From: CAYRDC01 sp964422925
Lineage (GTDB): Bacteria; Bacteroidota; Bacteroidia; Chitinophagales; S012-47
Length of the DNA stretch: 64,000 nt
Direction of reading: 5' to 3'
Assembly (NCBI GenBank): GCA_964422925.1
Contig: CAYRDC010000003.1
Location: forward strand, 1-64,000
The notes beneath the pieces were generated by a model. It made no database searches. It was not told the origin of the DNA and worked only from the letters and a program-made list of their open reading frames with translations. Below, piece by piece: positions 35,035 through 44,060 of the stretch; position 1 is the first letter of the stretch, and each line of letters starts with the position of its first letter. Made by a program: the position numbers and the translations under genes.

Positions 35035-36369
35035 CTGCAGTTAAAGACCACATACCGCCAGATTTTAACAGTTACCCTGCCCCTGATGGCCGGTAATTTG
35101 TTTCAAAGCATTATCAGCCTGACGGATACCTTGTTCATGGGGCGGGTGGGGGAAAATGAGCTGGCTGCCTGCGGGGTGGCGAGCATGTATTATACGGTAT
35201 TGTCCATGATAGGCTACAGCCTGGCCATTGGCGGGCAAATACTGATTGCCAGGCGTGCCGGTGAGAACCGGCATCCGGAAATCGGGGTTATAACGCGCAA
35301 CCTGCTGTACCTGCTGGGAGCTTTAGGGGTTTTGTTTTTTTTGTTTATCCGGTTTTTTTCGGGCCCACTGCTGGATTGGCTGTTTTCTTCCCCGGATGTT
35401 TTGGCCCTGAGCCTCGATTACCTGCGTTACCGCGCCTACGGTGCCTTACCCATTTTTCTGGTTTTCGCGCTGGGCGGATTTTACATGGGTATCGGGCGGA
35501 CGCGGGTGATTATCTGGAGTACCGGTTCCATGGCTTTATCCAATATTTTTCTGAACTATACCCTGATATTCGGGAAGCTGGGTTTTCCGGCTATGGGCAT
35601 CGAAGGAGCCGGCCTGGCCAGCATGCTGGCCGAATACCTGGCCTGCGCGGTTGTATTCATCCACTTATATTTAAATCGTTATCCGCGAAGGTTCGGGTTT
35701 TTCCTGTCCATGAAAATGAGTTTCCCGGACTTAAAAACCATATACCGGCTGGCCGGTCCCATTGTATTGCAAACCCTCACCGGGGCCGTGGGATGGTTCA
35801 TCTTCTTCATTATGATTGAAAATTACCTGGGTAAGCACGATTTGGCGGTATCGAATGTGTTGAAGATATATTACTTGTTCTTCTCGATTCCGGCCCGGGG
35901 CCTGGCAGCCGGCACCAATACACTGGTCAGCAATGTGCTGGGGCAGCAGGCGTTCGACCGGTTATATCCCCTGATGTGGCGGATTATTCTGTTAAGTGTT
36001 GGCATAACCCTGCTGGTTTCCCTGCCTTTGATCCTGGCGCCATATCAGTCCCTGAAACTCATTACGCACGATGTCCGGATCCTGGAGGACGGGCTGCGGG
36101 TCGTTCCGGTCATGGTTACGGCTTTGCTGGCGCTGTCGGTATCGGCCATTGTTTTCCGGGTGGTCACCGGTGCCGGGGCGGTGGGATTCGCGCTCCGGGC
36201 GGAATTGCTGATCGTAATCCTGTACCTCGTGTATTGCTGGCTTCTGCTGGATGTCCTGCAAGTGAACCTGATATGGGCCTGGACTTCCGAATGGTTTTAC
36301 TGGCTGATTCTTGCCATCGGGTCCGGATGGTATGTGAGATCCCGCAAATGGCAGCATATTCGTTTTTAG
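35035..36369 (+). CDS. MATE-family multidrug efflux transporter
   Basis: A 12-helix antiporter that exports drugs with Na+ or H+. The N-terminal pattern LPLMAGNLFQSIISLTDTLFMGRVGENELAACG is typical. The first ATG in frame is at 35086, but the 17 codons before it encode QLKTTYRQILTVTLP, which belongs to the first MATE helix, so translation must begin upstream. The only plausible start in the frame (open from 35011) is CTG at 35035; there is no ATG, GTG or TTG. Helices continue to the C-terminus, and length (about 444) is normal. Substrate unknown. Confidence 0.88.
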   Translation: MQLKTTYRQILTVTLPLMAGNLFQSIISLTDTLFMGRVGENELAACGVASMYYTVLSMIGYSLAIGGQILIARRAGENRHPEIGVITRNLLYLLGALGVLFFLFIRFFSGPLLDWLFSSPDVLALSLDYLRYRAYGALPIFLVFALGGFYMGIGRTRVIIWSTGSMALSNIFLNYTLIFGKLGFPAMGIEGAGLASMLAEYLACAVVFIHLYLNRYPRRFGFFLSMKMSFPDLKTIYRLAGPIVLQTLTGAVGWFIFFIMIENYLGKHDLAVSNVLKIYYLFFSIPARGLAAGTNTLVSNVLGQQAFDRLYPLMWRIILLSVGITLLVSLPLILAPYQSLKLITHDVRILEDGLRVVPVMVTALLALSVSAIVFRVVTGAGAVGFALRAELLIVILYLVYCWLLLDVLQVNLIWAWTSEWFYWLILAIGSGWYVRSRKWQHIRF

Positions 36370-36397
36370 CCCGCACGGCACCGTATCCTGAAATTTG

Positions 36398-36405
36398 TAA
36401 TTTTG
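36398..36405 (+). promoter_or_regulatory. -7 box TAATTTTG for yebC
   Basis: An exact TAnnTTTG match lies 21 bp before the yebC ATG at 36427. Confidence 0.45.
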
Positions 36406-36426
36406 AGCAGCAGTAAATGCCAAACC

Positions 36427-37173
36427 ATGTCAGGACACAATAAATGGTCGAAGATCAAACGAAAGAAAGGGGCGGAAGACGCCAAGCGATCCAAGATCTT
36501 TTCCAAAATCATTAAGGAAATCACGGTAGCCGTACGGGAAGGGGGAAGCCCCGATCCGGACTTTAACCCCAGGCTTCGGGCAGCCATTGCCAATGCCAAA
36601 GGGGTGAACATGCCCAAGGATAATGTTGAACGGGCCATAAAAAAGGCTTCTGAAAGCGGTGGGGCCCAGTTTTTGGAACTGACTTATGAAGGCTACGCCC
36701 CGGGCGGTATTGCCTTGTTCGTGGAATGCACTACCGATAACCAGAACCGCACCGTGTCCAACGTGCGCAGCTATTTCAACAAGCATGGCGGCAACCTGGC
36801 CACCTCCGGGTCTGTCGACTTTTTGTTCGACCGCAAAGGCATTTTTGTGGTCCCGCAAGGGGAACTGGATGAAGATGAATTTACCCTGGAACTGATCGAT
36901 GCCGGGGCCGAGGATGTGGAACTGGAAGACGGGGAATTCACCATTACCTGCTCGTTTGAGGATTTTGGAAATATGCAGAAATTCCTGGAGGAAAAGCAGG
37001 TGGAGGTCAGCTCAGCCGGGCTCCAGCGCATCCCGAAAAATACCGTAAGCGTTGACCTGGACACCGCCCGCAAAGTGCTCCGGCTGATTGATGTGCTGGA
37101 AGATGACGATGATGTGCAGGCCGTGTATCATAATATGGAACTCACAGACGAAATTATAGCGGAACTTGCCTAA
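36427..37173 (+). CDS. YebC/PmpR-family DNA-binding or translation-associated regulator
   Basis: The 248-residue protein shows the family start MSGHNKWSKIKRKKGAEDAKRSKIFSK, the middle GVNMPKDNVERAIKKA, YEGYAPGGIALFVECTTDNQNRT and the acidic C-domain FEDFGNMQKFLEEKQVE. YebC proteins were described as transcription regulators and, more recently, as factors that help ribosomes through proline stretches. An upstream TTG (36403) opens the frame but is not supported by homology. The carboxylase gene follows after 9 bp. Confidence 0.94.
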   Translation: MSGHNKWSKIKRKKGAEDAKRSKIFSKIIKEITVAVREGGSPDPDFNPRLRAAIANAKGVNMPKDNVERAIKKASESGGAQFLELTYEGYAPGGIALFVECTTDNQNRTVSNVRSYFNKHGGNLATSGSVDFLFDRKGIFVVPQGELDEDEFTLELIDAGAEDVELEDGEFTITCSFEDFGNMQKFLEEKQVEVSSAGLQRIPKNTVSVDLDTARKVLRLIDVLEDDDDVQAVYHNMELTDEIIAELA

Positions 37174-37182
37174 CCAAACTGT

Positions 37183-38727
37183 ATGGCCAACCGGAAATTT
37201 GAAGAGCTGAAAAAGAAACAGGAAAGCGCCCTGGAAGGGGGAGGCAGGGACCGCGTTGAAAAACAGCATGCCAAGGGAAAGCTGACTGCCCGTGAGCGGA
37301 TCCATTTTCTGCTGGATGACGGCTCTTTTGAGGAAATCGGCATGCTGGTCACCCACCGTTCCACGGATTTTGGCCTGGATAAAAAGAAATATTACGGGGA
37401 CGGGGTCGTGACCGGTTATGGCACCATAAACGGCCGGCTGGTGTACGTGTTCAGCCAGGATTTTACGGTATTTGGCGGATCGCTTTCCGAAACGCATGCT
37501 GAAAAGATTTGCCGGGTGATGGACCTGGCCATGGAAAATGGCGCCCCGGTGATAGGCATCAACGACTCCGGGGGCGCGCGCATCCAGGAAGGTGTGGCCA
37601 GTCTCGGAGGGTACGCGGACATCTTTTACCGGAACACGAGGGCTTCCGGGGTGATTCCCCAGATTTCCGCGGTGATGGGGCCTTGTGCCGGTGGGGCGGT
37701 CTATTCCCCCGCTATTACGGATTTTATCCTGATGGTCGAGAACACCTCCTATATGTTCGTCACGGGCCCCAATGTGGTCAAAACCGTAACCCACGAAGAA
37801 GTTACCCATGAAGAACTGGGCGGTGCGTCCGCCCATGCCGCTAAATCCGGGGTCACGCATTTTACCTTTCCCAATGAGCTGGACTGCCTGGAAGGTATCA
37901 AAAAATTGCTGTCCTACTTGCCCGCCAACTGCGAGGAAGACCCTCCAAGGATACCCTACGAGCCGGGGGATGAAAAGCGCCCTGTGTTAAACGGCATCGT
38001 GCCCGGAGAGTCGAGCCAGCCGTATGATATCCGGGATGTGATCCGGCAGGTGGTGGATGAGGGAACCTTCTTTGAAGTGCAGCGGGAATTCGCGGCCAAC
38101 ATCGTGGTCGGGTTTGCGCGGGTCGCGGGCCGCAGCGTGGGCATTGTGGCCAATCAGCCCGCTTACCTGGCCGGAGTGCTCGATATCAACTCATCCAGGA
38201 AAGGCGGACGCTTCGTACGTTTCTGCGATGCGTTCAACATACCGCTGCTGACCTTTGTGGATGTGCCCGGGTTCTTGCCGGGAACCGACCAGGAATGGAA
38301 CGGCATTATCGTAAACGGGGCCAAACTCTTGTACGCCTTCAGCGAAGCCACTGTGCCCCGGATTACCGTCATCACGCGAAAGGCCTATGGCGGTGCCTAT
38401 GACGTGATGAACTCCAAGCATATCGGTGCCGATATGAATTTTGCCTGGCCAACCGCGGAAATCGCGGTGATGGGGCCCAAGGGTGCCGCGGAAATAATTT
38501 TCAAGAATGAAATCAAGGCGGCCAAAGACCCGGAAAAGAAACTGGAAGAAAAAGTGGCAGAATATACCGATAAATTTGCCCATCCCTACCGGGCTGCCGC
38601 CCGTGGGTTCATTGACGAGGTAATCCTTCCCGAAGATACCCGGATTAAAATCATGCGGGCGCTGGAAATGCTCGAAAACAAGGTAGTGAACAATCCCCGG
38701 AAAAAACACGGGAATATTCCGTTATAG
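37183..38727 (+). CDS. Acyl-CoA carboxylase, carboxyltransferase (beta) subunit, propionyl-CoA type
   Basis: The 514-residue protein moves a carboxyl group from biotin to an acyl-CoA. It has both crotonase-like halves: GDGVVTGYGTINGRLVYVFSQDFTVFGGSLSE, the oxyanion-forming GINDSGGARIQEG, MGPCAGGAVYSPAITDF, and in the C-half VDVPGFLPGTDQE and RKAYGGAYDVMNSKHIGAD. Length and sequence fit the propionyl/methylmalonyl-CoA beta class. No biotin carboxylase or biotin carrier gene is nearby, so partners lie elsewhere. Confidence 0.94.
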   Translation: MANRKFEELKKKQESALEGGGRDRVEKQHAKGKLTARERIHFLLDDGSFEEIGMLVTHRSTDFGLDKKKYYGDGVVTGYGTINGRLVYVFSQDFTVFGGSLSETHAEKICRVMDLAMENGAPVIGINDSGGARIQEGVASLGGYADIFYRNTRASGVIPQISAVMGPCAGGAVYSPAITDFILMVENTSYMFVTGPNVVKTVTHEEVTHEELGGASAHAAKSGVTHFTFPNELDCLEGIKKLLSYLPANCEEDPPRIPYEPGDEKRPVLNGIVPGESSQPYDIRDVIRQVVDEGTFFEVQREFAANIVVGFARVAGRSVGIVANQPAYLAGVLDINSSRKGGRFVRFCDAFNIPLLTFVDVPGFLPGTDQEWNGIIVNGAKLLYAFSEATVPRITVITRKAYGGAYDVMNSKHIGADMNFAWPTAEIAVMGPKGAAEIIFKNEIKAAKDPEKKLEEKVAEYTDKFAHPYRAAARGFIDEVILPEDTRIKIMRALEMLENKVVNNPRKKHGNIPL

Positions 38728-38745
38728 AAACACTTAACATACGCT

Positions 38746-39855
38746 ATGGCAAAAACGAAGAAGCCGGAACCGGCAAAAGTGGTGGACCGAAAGGCCGTTG
38801 ACTTTTTCAGGGAATATATCAACAATGCTTCCCCCACAGGATTTGAGAGCAGCGGGCAAAAAATATGGATGGACTATATCCACCCCTACGTGGACGATTT
38901 CCTGATCGACAATTACGGAAGTGTGGCCGGCATCATCAACCCGGACAAACCCTACCGGGTGGTGATCGAAGCCCATGCCGATGAAATCAGCTGGTTTGTC
39001 AAGTATATTTCGGACGAGGGGTTTATTTATGTGACCCGCAACGGTGGATCCGACCACATGATCGCCCCGTCCAAGCGGGTGAATATCCATACGGAGCAAG
39101 GCATCCGCAAAGCGGTGTTCGGCTGGCCGGCTATCCACATGCGGAAAGACAAGAGCAAGGAGCCGGTGCCGGATATTGACAATATCTTCCTGGATTGTGG
39201 GGCGGCTTCCAAAGAAGAAGCCGAAAAAATGGGTATCCATCCGGGCTGTGTGATCACCTATGAAGACGAATTCATGATCCTCAACGACCGGTTTTACGTG
39301 GGCCGTGCTATGGACAACCGGGCCGGTGGATTCATGATTGCCCAGGTGGCCCGGCTGCTGAAAGAACACAAAGTGGAACTGCCGTTTGCCCTCTATGTGG
39401 TGAATTCCGTGCAGGAAGAAGTGGGCCTGCGGGGTGCGGAGATGATGGCCCGGAACATCCGCCCCGATGTGGCCATAATCACAGATGTGGCGCACGATAC
39501 CAATACTCCGCTGGTGGAACCCAAAAAGGAAGGGGACATCTCGGCCGGCAAAGGCCCGATCCTGACCTATGCCCCGGCTGTCCAGAACAACCTCCTGCGG
39601 CTGATAATCCGCACGGCCGAAGAAAAGCACATCCCGTTCCAGCGGGAGGCGGCTTCCCGGTCAACCGGTACCGACACCGATGCCTTCGCGTATTCCAACC
39701 TTGGGGTTCCCTCGGCCCTGATTTCGCTGCCCCTGCGGTATATGCACACCACGGTGGAGACCGTGCATAAGGAGGATGTAGTGAATGTGATACGGCTCAT
39801 TTTCCATACGCTGCAAACCATTGAGGAAGGGCAGGATTTCAGGTATTTTACCTAA
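38746..39855 (+). CDS. M42-family metallo-aminopeptidase
   Basis: The 369-residue enzyme belongs to the M42 group (glutamyl aminopeptidase/tetrahedral aminopeptidases). Dinuclear metal ligands are visible: H77 (EAHADE), D190 (GRAMDNRAGG), catalytic and ligand E224/E225 (VQEEVGLRG), D247 (ITDVAHDT) and a C-terminal His in RYMHTTVE. It follows the carboxylase by 18 bp on the same strand and may be co-transcribed. Cytosolic peptide breakdown is the likely role. Confidence 0.93.
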   Translation: MAKTKKPEPAKVVDRKAVDFFREYINNASPTGFESSGQKIWMDYIHPYVDDFLIDNYGSVAGIINPDKPYRVVIEAHADEISWFVKYISDEGFIYVTRNGGSDHMIAPSKRVNIHTEQGIRKAVFGWPAIHMRKDKSKEPVPDIDNIFLDCGAASKEEAEKMGIHPGCVITYEDEFMILNDRFYVGRAMDNRAGGFMIAQVARLLKEHKVELPFALYVVNSVQEEVGLRGAEMMARNIRPDVAIITDVAHDTNTPLVEPKKEGDISAGKGPILTYAPAVQNNLLRLIIRTAEEKHIPFQREAASRSTGTDTDAFAYSNLGVPSALISLPLRYMHTTVETVHKEDVVNVIRLIFHTLQTIEEGQDFRYFT

Positions 39856-39873
39856 ACGGGGGTTGTCCGAGCC

Positions 39874-40719
39874 ATGATCTTGCGGGCCTTATACCGAACC
39901 ATCCTGTATGGCAATATCCTGATTGCCTTCGCGGCCCTGGGCCTGTATGAAATGAATTTCTTAAAACTGGGCCATCCGCTTCAATTCGGTCCTATGGCCT
40001 GGATGGTTTTCCTGGGCACCATCGCGACCTACAACGCGGCCCGCTTGTTTCCCATCTGGATCAAAGGGCGGGCATTGCCTTATGAACGGTACCGGTGGTG
40101 GCTGCACTACCGCTGGCCGCTGGCTGTGATTTCAGCCATCCTGCTGCTGGTTTGCGCATGGCTCGCCCTGCAGGTTCCGGTCCGGATACTGGCCTGGCTG
40201 AGCCTCCCGGCTTTCCTGGCCCTGGTGTACAATATTCCCTTTTTTCTGAACCGCGGGCTGCCCAGCCTGCGGGAAATAGGAATGCTTAAAACCTTTCTGA
40301 TTGCCCTGGTCTGGGCGGGCGTGACAGCCGGCCTGCCGGCCGCCTGGACAGGTCATGAACCCCTGGATAAAGACGTTTGGCTGCTGGTCGCGGAAATGTT
40401 TTTGCTTATTTTGGCCGTTACGCTTCCCTTCGACCTGCGGGATGTGGAGGAAGACCAGCAATTCGGTATCCGTACCCTTCCGCAATACCTCGGTTTTTCC
40501 GGTACCCGCTGGTTGTCCCTGGGGGTACTGGCTTTGTCGCTGGGCCTGGGCCTGGTGCGCGACCCGGACCCGCTGGCGCTGACGGTTTCCTACCTGCCTC
40601 CAGCCCTGGCTCTGTGGATGACGCGCCCCTGGCGGGGTGACGGCTTCTACCTGGGTTGGTTGGACGGCTCGCTCATCCTGATGGTGGTTATTTACTGGGG
40701 AGCCATTAGTATTTATTGA
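39874..40719 (+). CDS. UbiA-like membrane protein
   Basis: The 281-residue protein has about eight transmembrane helices and the second aspartate motif of UbiA prenyltransferases, LPFDLRDVEEDQQFGIRTLPQYLG. The first motif, NDxxDxxxD, is replaced by ATYNAARLFPIW, so prenyl-diphosphate binding in the usual way is doubtful. Its last 7 bp overlap the convergent RraB-like gene. It may act on another substrate. Confidence 0.75.
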   Translation: MILRALYRTILYGNILIAFAALGLYEMNFLKLGHPLQFGPMAWMVFLGTIATYNAARLFPIWIKGRALPYERYRWWLHYRWPLAVISAILLLVCAWLALQVPVRILAWLSLPAFLALVYNIPFFLNRGLPSLREIGMLKTFLIALVWAGVTAGLPAAWTGHEPLDKDVWLLVAEMFLLILAVTLPFDLRDVEEDQQFGIRTLPQYLGFSGTRWLSLGVLALSLGLGLVRDPDPLALTVSYLPPALALWMTRPWRGDGFYLGWLDGSLILMVVIYWGAISIY

Positions 40720-41114
40720 TCCGCAATAGTTCCCCAACCGTCAAATTCACAGTCATTTTCAAAGGCGATGTCACACATCTCTGATACCCATTCCTGAATG
40801 ATACCGGATGAGATAATAATACAGTCTGTCAACCCGCATACCGAAAAACGGTTTCCTGTTTTATGAATGGGCGCGATTTCGTAATGGTACTTTTCTTTCA
40901 AAATGCGGTTAAGTTTTTCAGCTTTTTCTTTTGTCGGAGCATAAAAAAAGAATTCCAACCGTAATTTGTCATACTCAGACATCCCCATGTTTTGCAGTTG
41001 TTCAACGGCCCAATGTATCATCTCAAGCTGCATTCTTTTATGGGCTTCATACCTTTGAAACGCCTTTTCAAATTTTGAAATGAGCTTGGTTATATACAAG
41101 TCTTTCTTTTTCAT
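40713..41114 (-). CDS. RraB-like (ribonuclease E inhibitor domain) protein
   Basis: The 133-residue protein ends in CDIAFENDCEFDGWGT, matching the conserved C-terminus of RraB, and has LRLEFFFYAPTKEKAEKLNRILKEK in the middle. In E. coli RraB binds RNase E and adjusts mRNA decay; Bacteroidota homologues are not characterised as inhibitors, so the role is inferred. A near-consensus -7 box (TATTTTCG, 41126-41133) lies 11 bp upstream of the ATG. Confidence 0.75.
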   Translation of the reverse strand: MKKKDLYITKLISKFEKAFQRYEAHKRMQLEMIHWAVEQLQNMGMSEYDKLRLEFFFYAPTKEKAEKLNRILKEKYHYEIAPIHKTGNRFSVCGLTDCIIISSGIIQEWVSEMCDIAFENDCEFDGWGTIADQ

Positions 41115-41189
41115 ATAAAATATGGCGAAAATATCGAATTATTGTGATCTTTTTCCAGGAGAAAAGGTAACCGGATTTTACTTCTTGAT

Positions 41190-41702
41190 TCAAAATATAT
41201 TCCCAAATAATTTCTCGAGGGTTTTCATGGGCAGGAACATCTTGTGGCTGTCCGGAAGAAGAATAAAACCATATTTTTTGTAGAACGCAACAGCCTCTTC
41301 ATTAACGGGATCAACCACCACTGCCATGGATCCGATTTCAGTTTTCGACACTTCGTGGCTTCTCTTCAGGGCATCCATTAGCAATAATTCCCCCAATCCC
41401 TGCCCCCTGACTGACATATCCACCGCGAGCCGGCCTAATAATGTAGCCGGCAGATAATGGTATGATGCAGGCAGTTTCCTGGAAATGGCCTCAGGCAAAA
41501 TGTCTTTTGGTATCCCGGTATTCGACAGGGTGTAAAAGCCCTTGACGTTTTGTTTCTCGTCAATCAATACAAAACAAACCGCCAGTTTCCTTTTAATATC
41601 CTGTCCGGCTTGTTTGCGCAGGTGGTTGTCCAGCTGGCTTACTCCGCAATGGAAATTCTTTCTGTTGTGGGAAGGAAGCAGGGGAACAATTTCCACGGTC
41701 AT
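41190..41702 (-). CDS. GNAT-family toxin of a TacAT-type toxin-antitoxin pair
   Basis: The 170-residue acetyltransferase has the acetyl-CoA loop LAVDMSVRGQGLGELLL and the YKKYGF tyrosine near the end, as in TacT/AtaT toxins that acetylate aminoacyl-tRNA and stop translation. Its ATG overlaps the stop of the DUF1778 antitoxin gene by 4 bp (41699-41702), the standard layout for these pairs. Confidence 0.9.
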   Translation of the reverse strand: MTVEIVPLLPSHNRKNFHCGVSQLDNHLRKQAGQDIKRKLAVCFVLIDEKQNVKGFYTLSNTGIPKDILPEAISRKLPASYHYLPATLLGRLAVDMSVRGQGLGELLLMDALKRSHEVSKTEIGSMAVVVDPVNEEAVAFYKKYGFILLPDSHKMFLPMKTLEKLFGNIF

Positions 41703-41974
41703 TGTGCGCCAAATGTTTTTTTATACTTCCGCACGGCACGCTTTAGTTTTTCATTTGGCCCGGGTGGGTTCATAATGGTATCGAAAAATATTTCCTTATC
41801 CCTGTCGGAAGCTATGACCTGGTTATGCTCCTTTACGATTTCCCGGGCCCGTTCCAGCACTGTGAGAAATACAAACTCCGATAAATTCCGGAAGCCGCCT
41901 AATTTGGAGGCATATTCGAAAAGTTCTTTTTGTTCCAATGGCCAACGAGTGTCGAATCTGGCGGTTTTTGGCAT
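41699..41974 (-). CDS. DUF1778-type (TacA) antitoxin
   Basis: The 91-residue protein is a ribbon-helix-helix DNA-binding antitoxin: MPKTARFDTRWPLEQKELFEYASKLGGFRNLSEFVFLTVLE, followed by the FFDTIMNPPGPNEKLKRA tail that neutralises the GNAT toxin. ATG 41974 is chosen; the longer open frame from 42028 would run through a palindromic operator candidate at 42007-42027. Confidence 0.9.
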   Translation of the reverse strand: MPKTARFDTRWPLEQKELFEYASKLGGFRNLSEFVFLTVLERAREIVKEHNQVIASDRDKEIFFDTIMNPPGPNEKLKRAVRKYKKTFGAQ

Positions 41975-42006
41975 TTGAATAAGTTTTTTCTGGGCATAAC
42001 GATAAA

Positions 42007-42027
42007 TGTACGGGAATGTTCCGTACA
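42007..42027. promoter_or_regulatory. Palindromic operator candidate for the TacAT pair
   Basis: TGTACGG (42007-42013) and CCGTACA (42021-42027) form an inverted repeat with a 7 bp spacer, 33 bp upstream of the antitoxin ATG. DUF1778 antitoxins repress their own operon by binding such palindromes. Confidence 0.5.
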
Positions 42028-42151
42028 AAACAAAAAATTACGCAAGAGGCTTCATGTTTTACGGGCCGGTAGCGAAAATTCCACTGCGGGTGTGGACGGG
42101 TTGATATATTGCATTCAGTAACAGGCTGGCTTCTGCCCAGCCGTAAGGCGC

Positions 42152-43099
42152 TTATCGCTGTATTTTATTCTGAATAACCGGAACCGTTTGCAGATAGGCC
42201 CAGATGGCGGAAACTTCTTCGTCCGTCAAGGCTGCGTAGGGCCTCATCGGATGCCGCAGGGCCGGCCCGTTGGGCACTACTCCTGATTTTACGGCTGTGA
42301 TGAACTCCTGCTCTGTCCACTTACCCAGGCCGGTTTCTTCGTCCATGGTCAGGTTGGAGCTTAAAACCATATTACCGTGCTCATCCCTGGTTTTGTTGCC
42401 GCCCCCGAAGAAACCTTTGGATTTTTCCGGCTCTTCCGGGTTGTTTGTCGCGTAATCTGCGCTGTGACAACCATAACAATCCCATTTGGTCGTGGCCAGG
42501 TAGCGCCCTAAAGCCACCTTGTCTTCCGGGGAAGGCGCCAGGATCGGTTCTTTGGGAAATGAGAGGGGCTTCAGAATAAACCGGAACAGGAATTTTGACA
42601 TCAGGGAGTATTTGGATTTTGGCTGTACCAGGTCAGAAGGAGCCATCATGGGATGGTCGGAGCGCAGGAAGGCTACCACGCTGTAAAGGTCTTCATCGGA
42701 CCAGAGGTTCATCCGGGGCATCATGGGCGGCACAAAGATGCCGTCCGGGCGGATACCCGTGCGGAAAAAGTAAACCAGCTGGCCGTCCGTGTATTTCGAA
42801 ATGGCCCCGTAGGTGGGGTGGCTGCTGATATTGGGCGCGTAGACTTTCCCGTATTCATCGTTTTCCGGCAGGTACCTGCCGCCCAGCAGGCCGTCTTCCG
42901 ACCCGTGGCAGTTTACGCAGTACATGGATGCGATCCGGGCCCCTTCGGCCACCCGGGCGCTGTCCACGGCAATGGTGATGTCAGGTGCTTCGTTTTTGTA
43001 ACTCGGCAAGGGGCTCAAGGCGATGTAAGCCACGAACCCGAGGATAAGTATTACCATGACACCAAGGGCAATACCGATAATTTTCAGTACTCTTTTCAT
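42152..43099 (-). CDS. Dihaem cytochrome c, membrane-anchored
   Basis: The 315-residue protein has an N-terminal transmembrane anchor (about 8-30) and two haem c sites, CVNCH (C61, C64, H65) and CYGCH (C208, C211, H212). Each is followed by a helical cytochrome domain with candidate Met ligands (PPMMPRM, RHPMRP). It would move electrons in the periplasm. It is on the same strand as the metal operon, but a 148 bp gap separates them, so it may have its own promoter. Confidence 0.9.
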   Translation of the reverse strand: MKRVLKIIGIALGVMVILILGFVAYIALSPLPSYKNEAPDITIAVDSARVAEGARIASMYCVNCHGSEDGLLGGRYLPENDEYGKVYAPNISSHPTYGAISKYTDGQLVYFFRTGIRPDGIFVPPMMPRMNLWSDEDLYSVVAFLRSDHPMMAPSDLVQPKSKYSLMSKFLFRFILKPLSFPKEPILAPSPEDKVALGRYLATTKWDCYGCHSADYATNNPEEPEKSKGFFGGGNKTRDEHGNMVLSSNLTMDEETGLGKWTEQEFITAVKSGVVPNGPALRHPMRPYAALTDEEVSAIWAYLQTVPVIQNKIQR

Positions 43100-43247
43100 A
43101 GCTCTTAGGATTAGGATTTGTATTAAGTATGATATGCCGGATTGCTTAACATTACTTTATTCAGGCAGACTTCTGATGGGTGAATATACAAAATTTGTGA
43201 AGATATTAAAAGCCAACAACCAGCTGATTCAGGGCATAAGCGGGTGA

Positions 43248-44060
43248 TTATTGCCACCCGTACACGGCTATATTTTTCGCGCCATAACCGGCAATGTACA
43301 TCCGGTGCTTCCAAATGCTGATGTCCGTAGGCTTGTCCAGCGGGCCCTGCAATGTTTGCTGCAGGTTTCCGGCATGATCGTATACCAGTACACGGTTTCC
43401 GTAAAAGTCGGCAACGAAAACCTGCCGGTCCGTTACGGCCAGCCCCGTGGCCACCTGGATGCTGTCGTTCCAGCCGATCATCTGAACATACATGCCCTGG
43501 AGATTGAACACCTGGACCCGGTTGTTGTAGGCATCGGCCACATACAGGAGCTTATTATGGATTTCCACATCGGTGGGGTAGTATAATTCCCCGTCACCAT
43601 GCCCCTGGCGGCCAATCGTAAGTACGGAATCCCCGTGGAATAAAAGGACGCGGTGCATATAGAATCCGGTAATGGCAAAGTATTCCCCGGAAACCGAAAG
43701 GCCGGCCGGAGCGTTCAGCGGCTCCTCCAAAGTCATCGGCCGGATATTCCCGTTTTCCAGGGTTTTGACACTGTCGGTAAGGAATTCAGGGATATACAGG
43801 GTTGATTCGTACCGGGCAATGTGCATCGGCCGCTGGAAGCCGGGATATTGCTCAATGATTTCCCCATGAAGGCTTGTTTTTACTATCCGGTTGTTGTCAG
43901 GGTCGGAGATCCATAAGCAGTTGCTGTCCGCAGCAATTCCCAGGGGTGCGATGTCGTCCGGCCGGATTTCCTCTTTGAAAACCCACGAGGCCGGCTGTTT
44001 TTCCCCGCAGGAAGCCAGCAGGGCCAGGCCGAGAAGAAACAAAACAGAATTAGTCTTCAT
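43248..44060 (-). CDS. NHL-repeat lipoprotein
   Basis: The 270-residue protein has a lipobox LLASC (lipidated C18) and then about five blades of an NHL-type propeller: IAADSNCLWISDPDNNRIVKTS, YYPTDVEIHNKLLYVADAYNNRVQVFN and DRQVFVADFYGNRVLVYDHAGN. It is surface or periplasmic. It overlaps the upstream HMA gene by 11 bp, so it belongs to the metal operon by arrangement. Its function there is unknown; a scaffold or metal-sensing role would be guesswork. Confidence 0.85.
   Translation of the reverse strand: MKTNSVLFLLGLALLASCGEKQPASWVFKEEIRPDDIAPLGIAADSNCLWISDPDNNRIVKTSLHGEIIEQYPGFQRPMHIARYESTLYIPEFLTDSVKTLENGNIRPMTLEEPLNAPAGLSVSGEYFAITGFYMHRVLLFHGDSVLTIGRQGHGDGELYYPTDVEIHNKLLYVADAYNNRVQVFNLQGMYVQMIGWNDSIQVATGLAVTDRQVFVADFYGNRVLVYDHAGNLQQTLQGPLDKPTDISIWKHRMYIAGYGAKNIAVYGWQ

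Noticed and set aside
42019..42028. Upstream ATG for the DUF1778 antitoxin at 42028
   Set aside because: It adds 18 residues unlike the family and would place the operator palindrome inside the gene.
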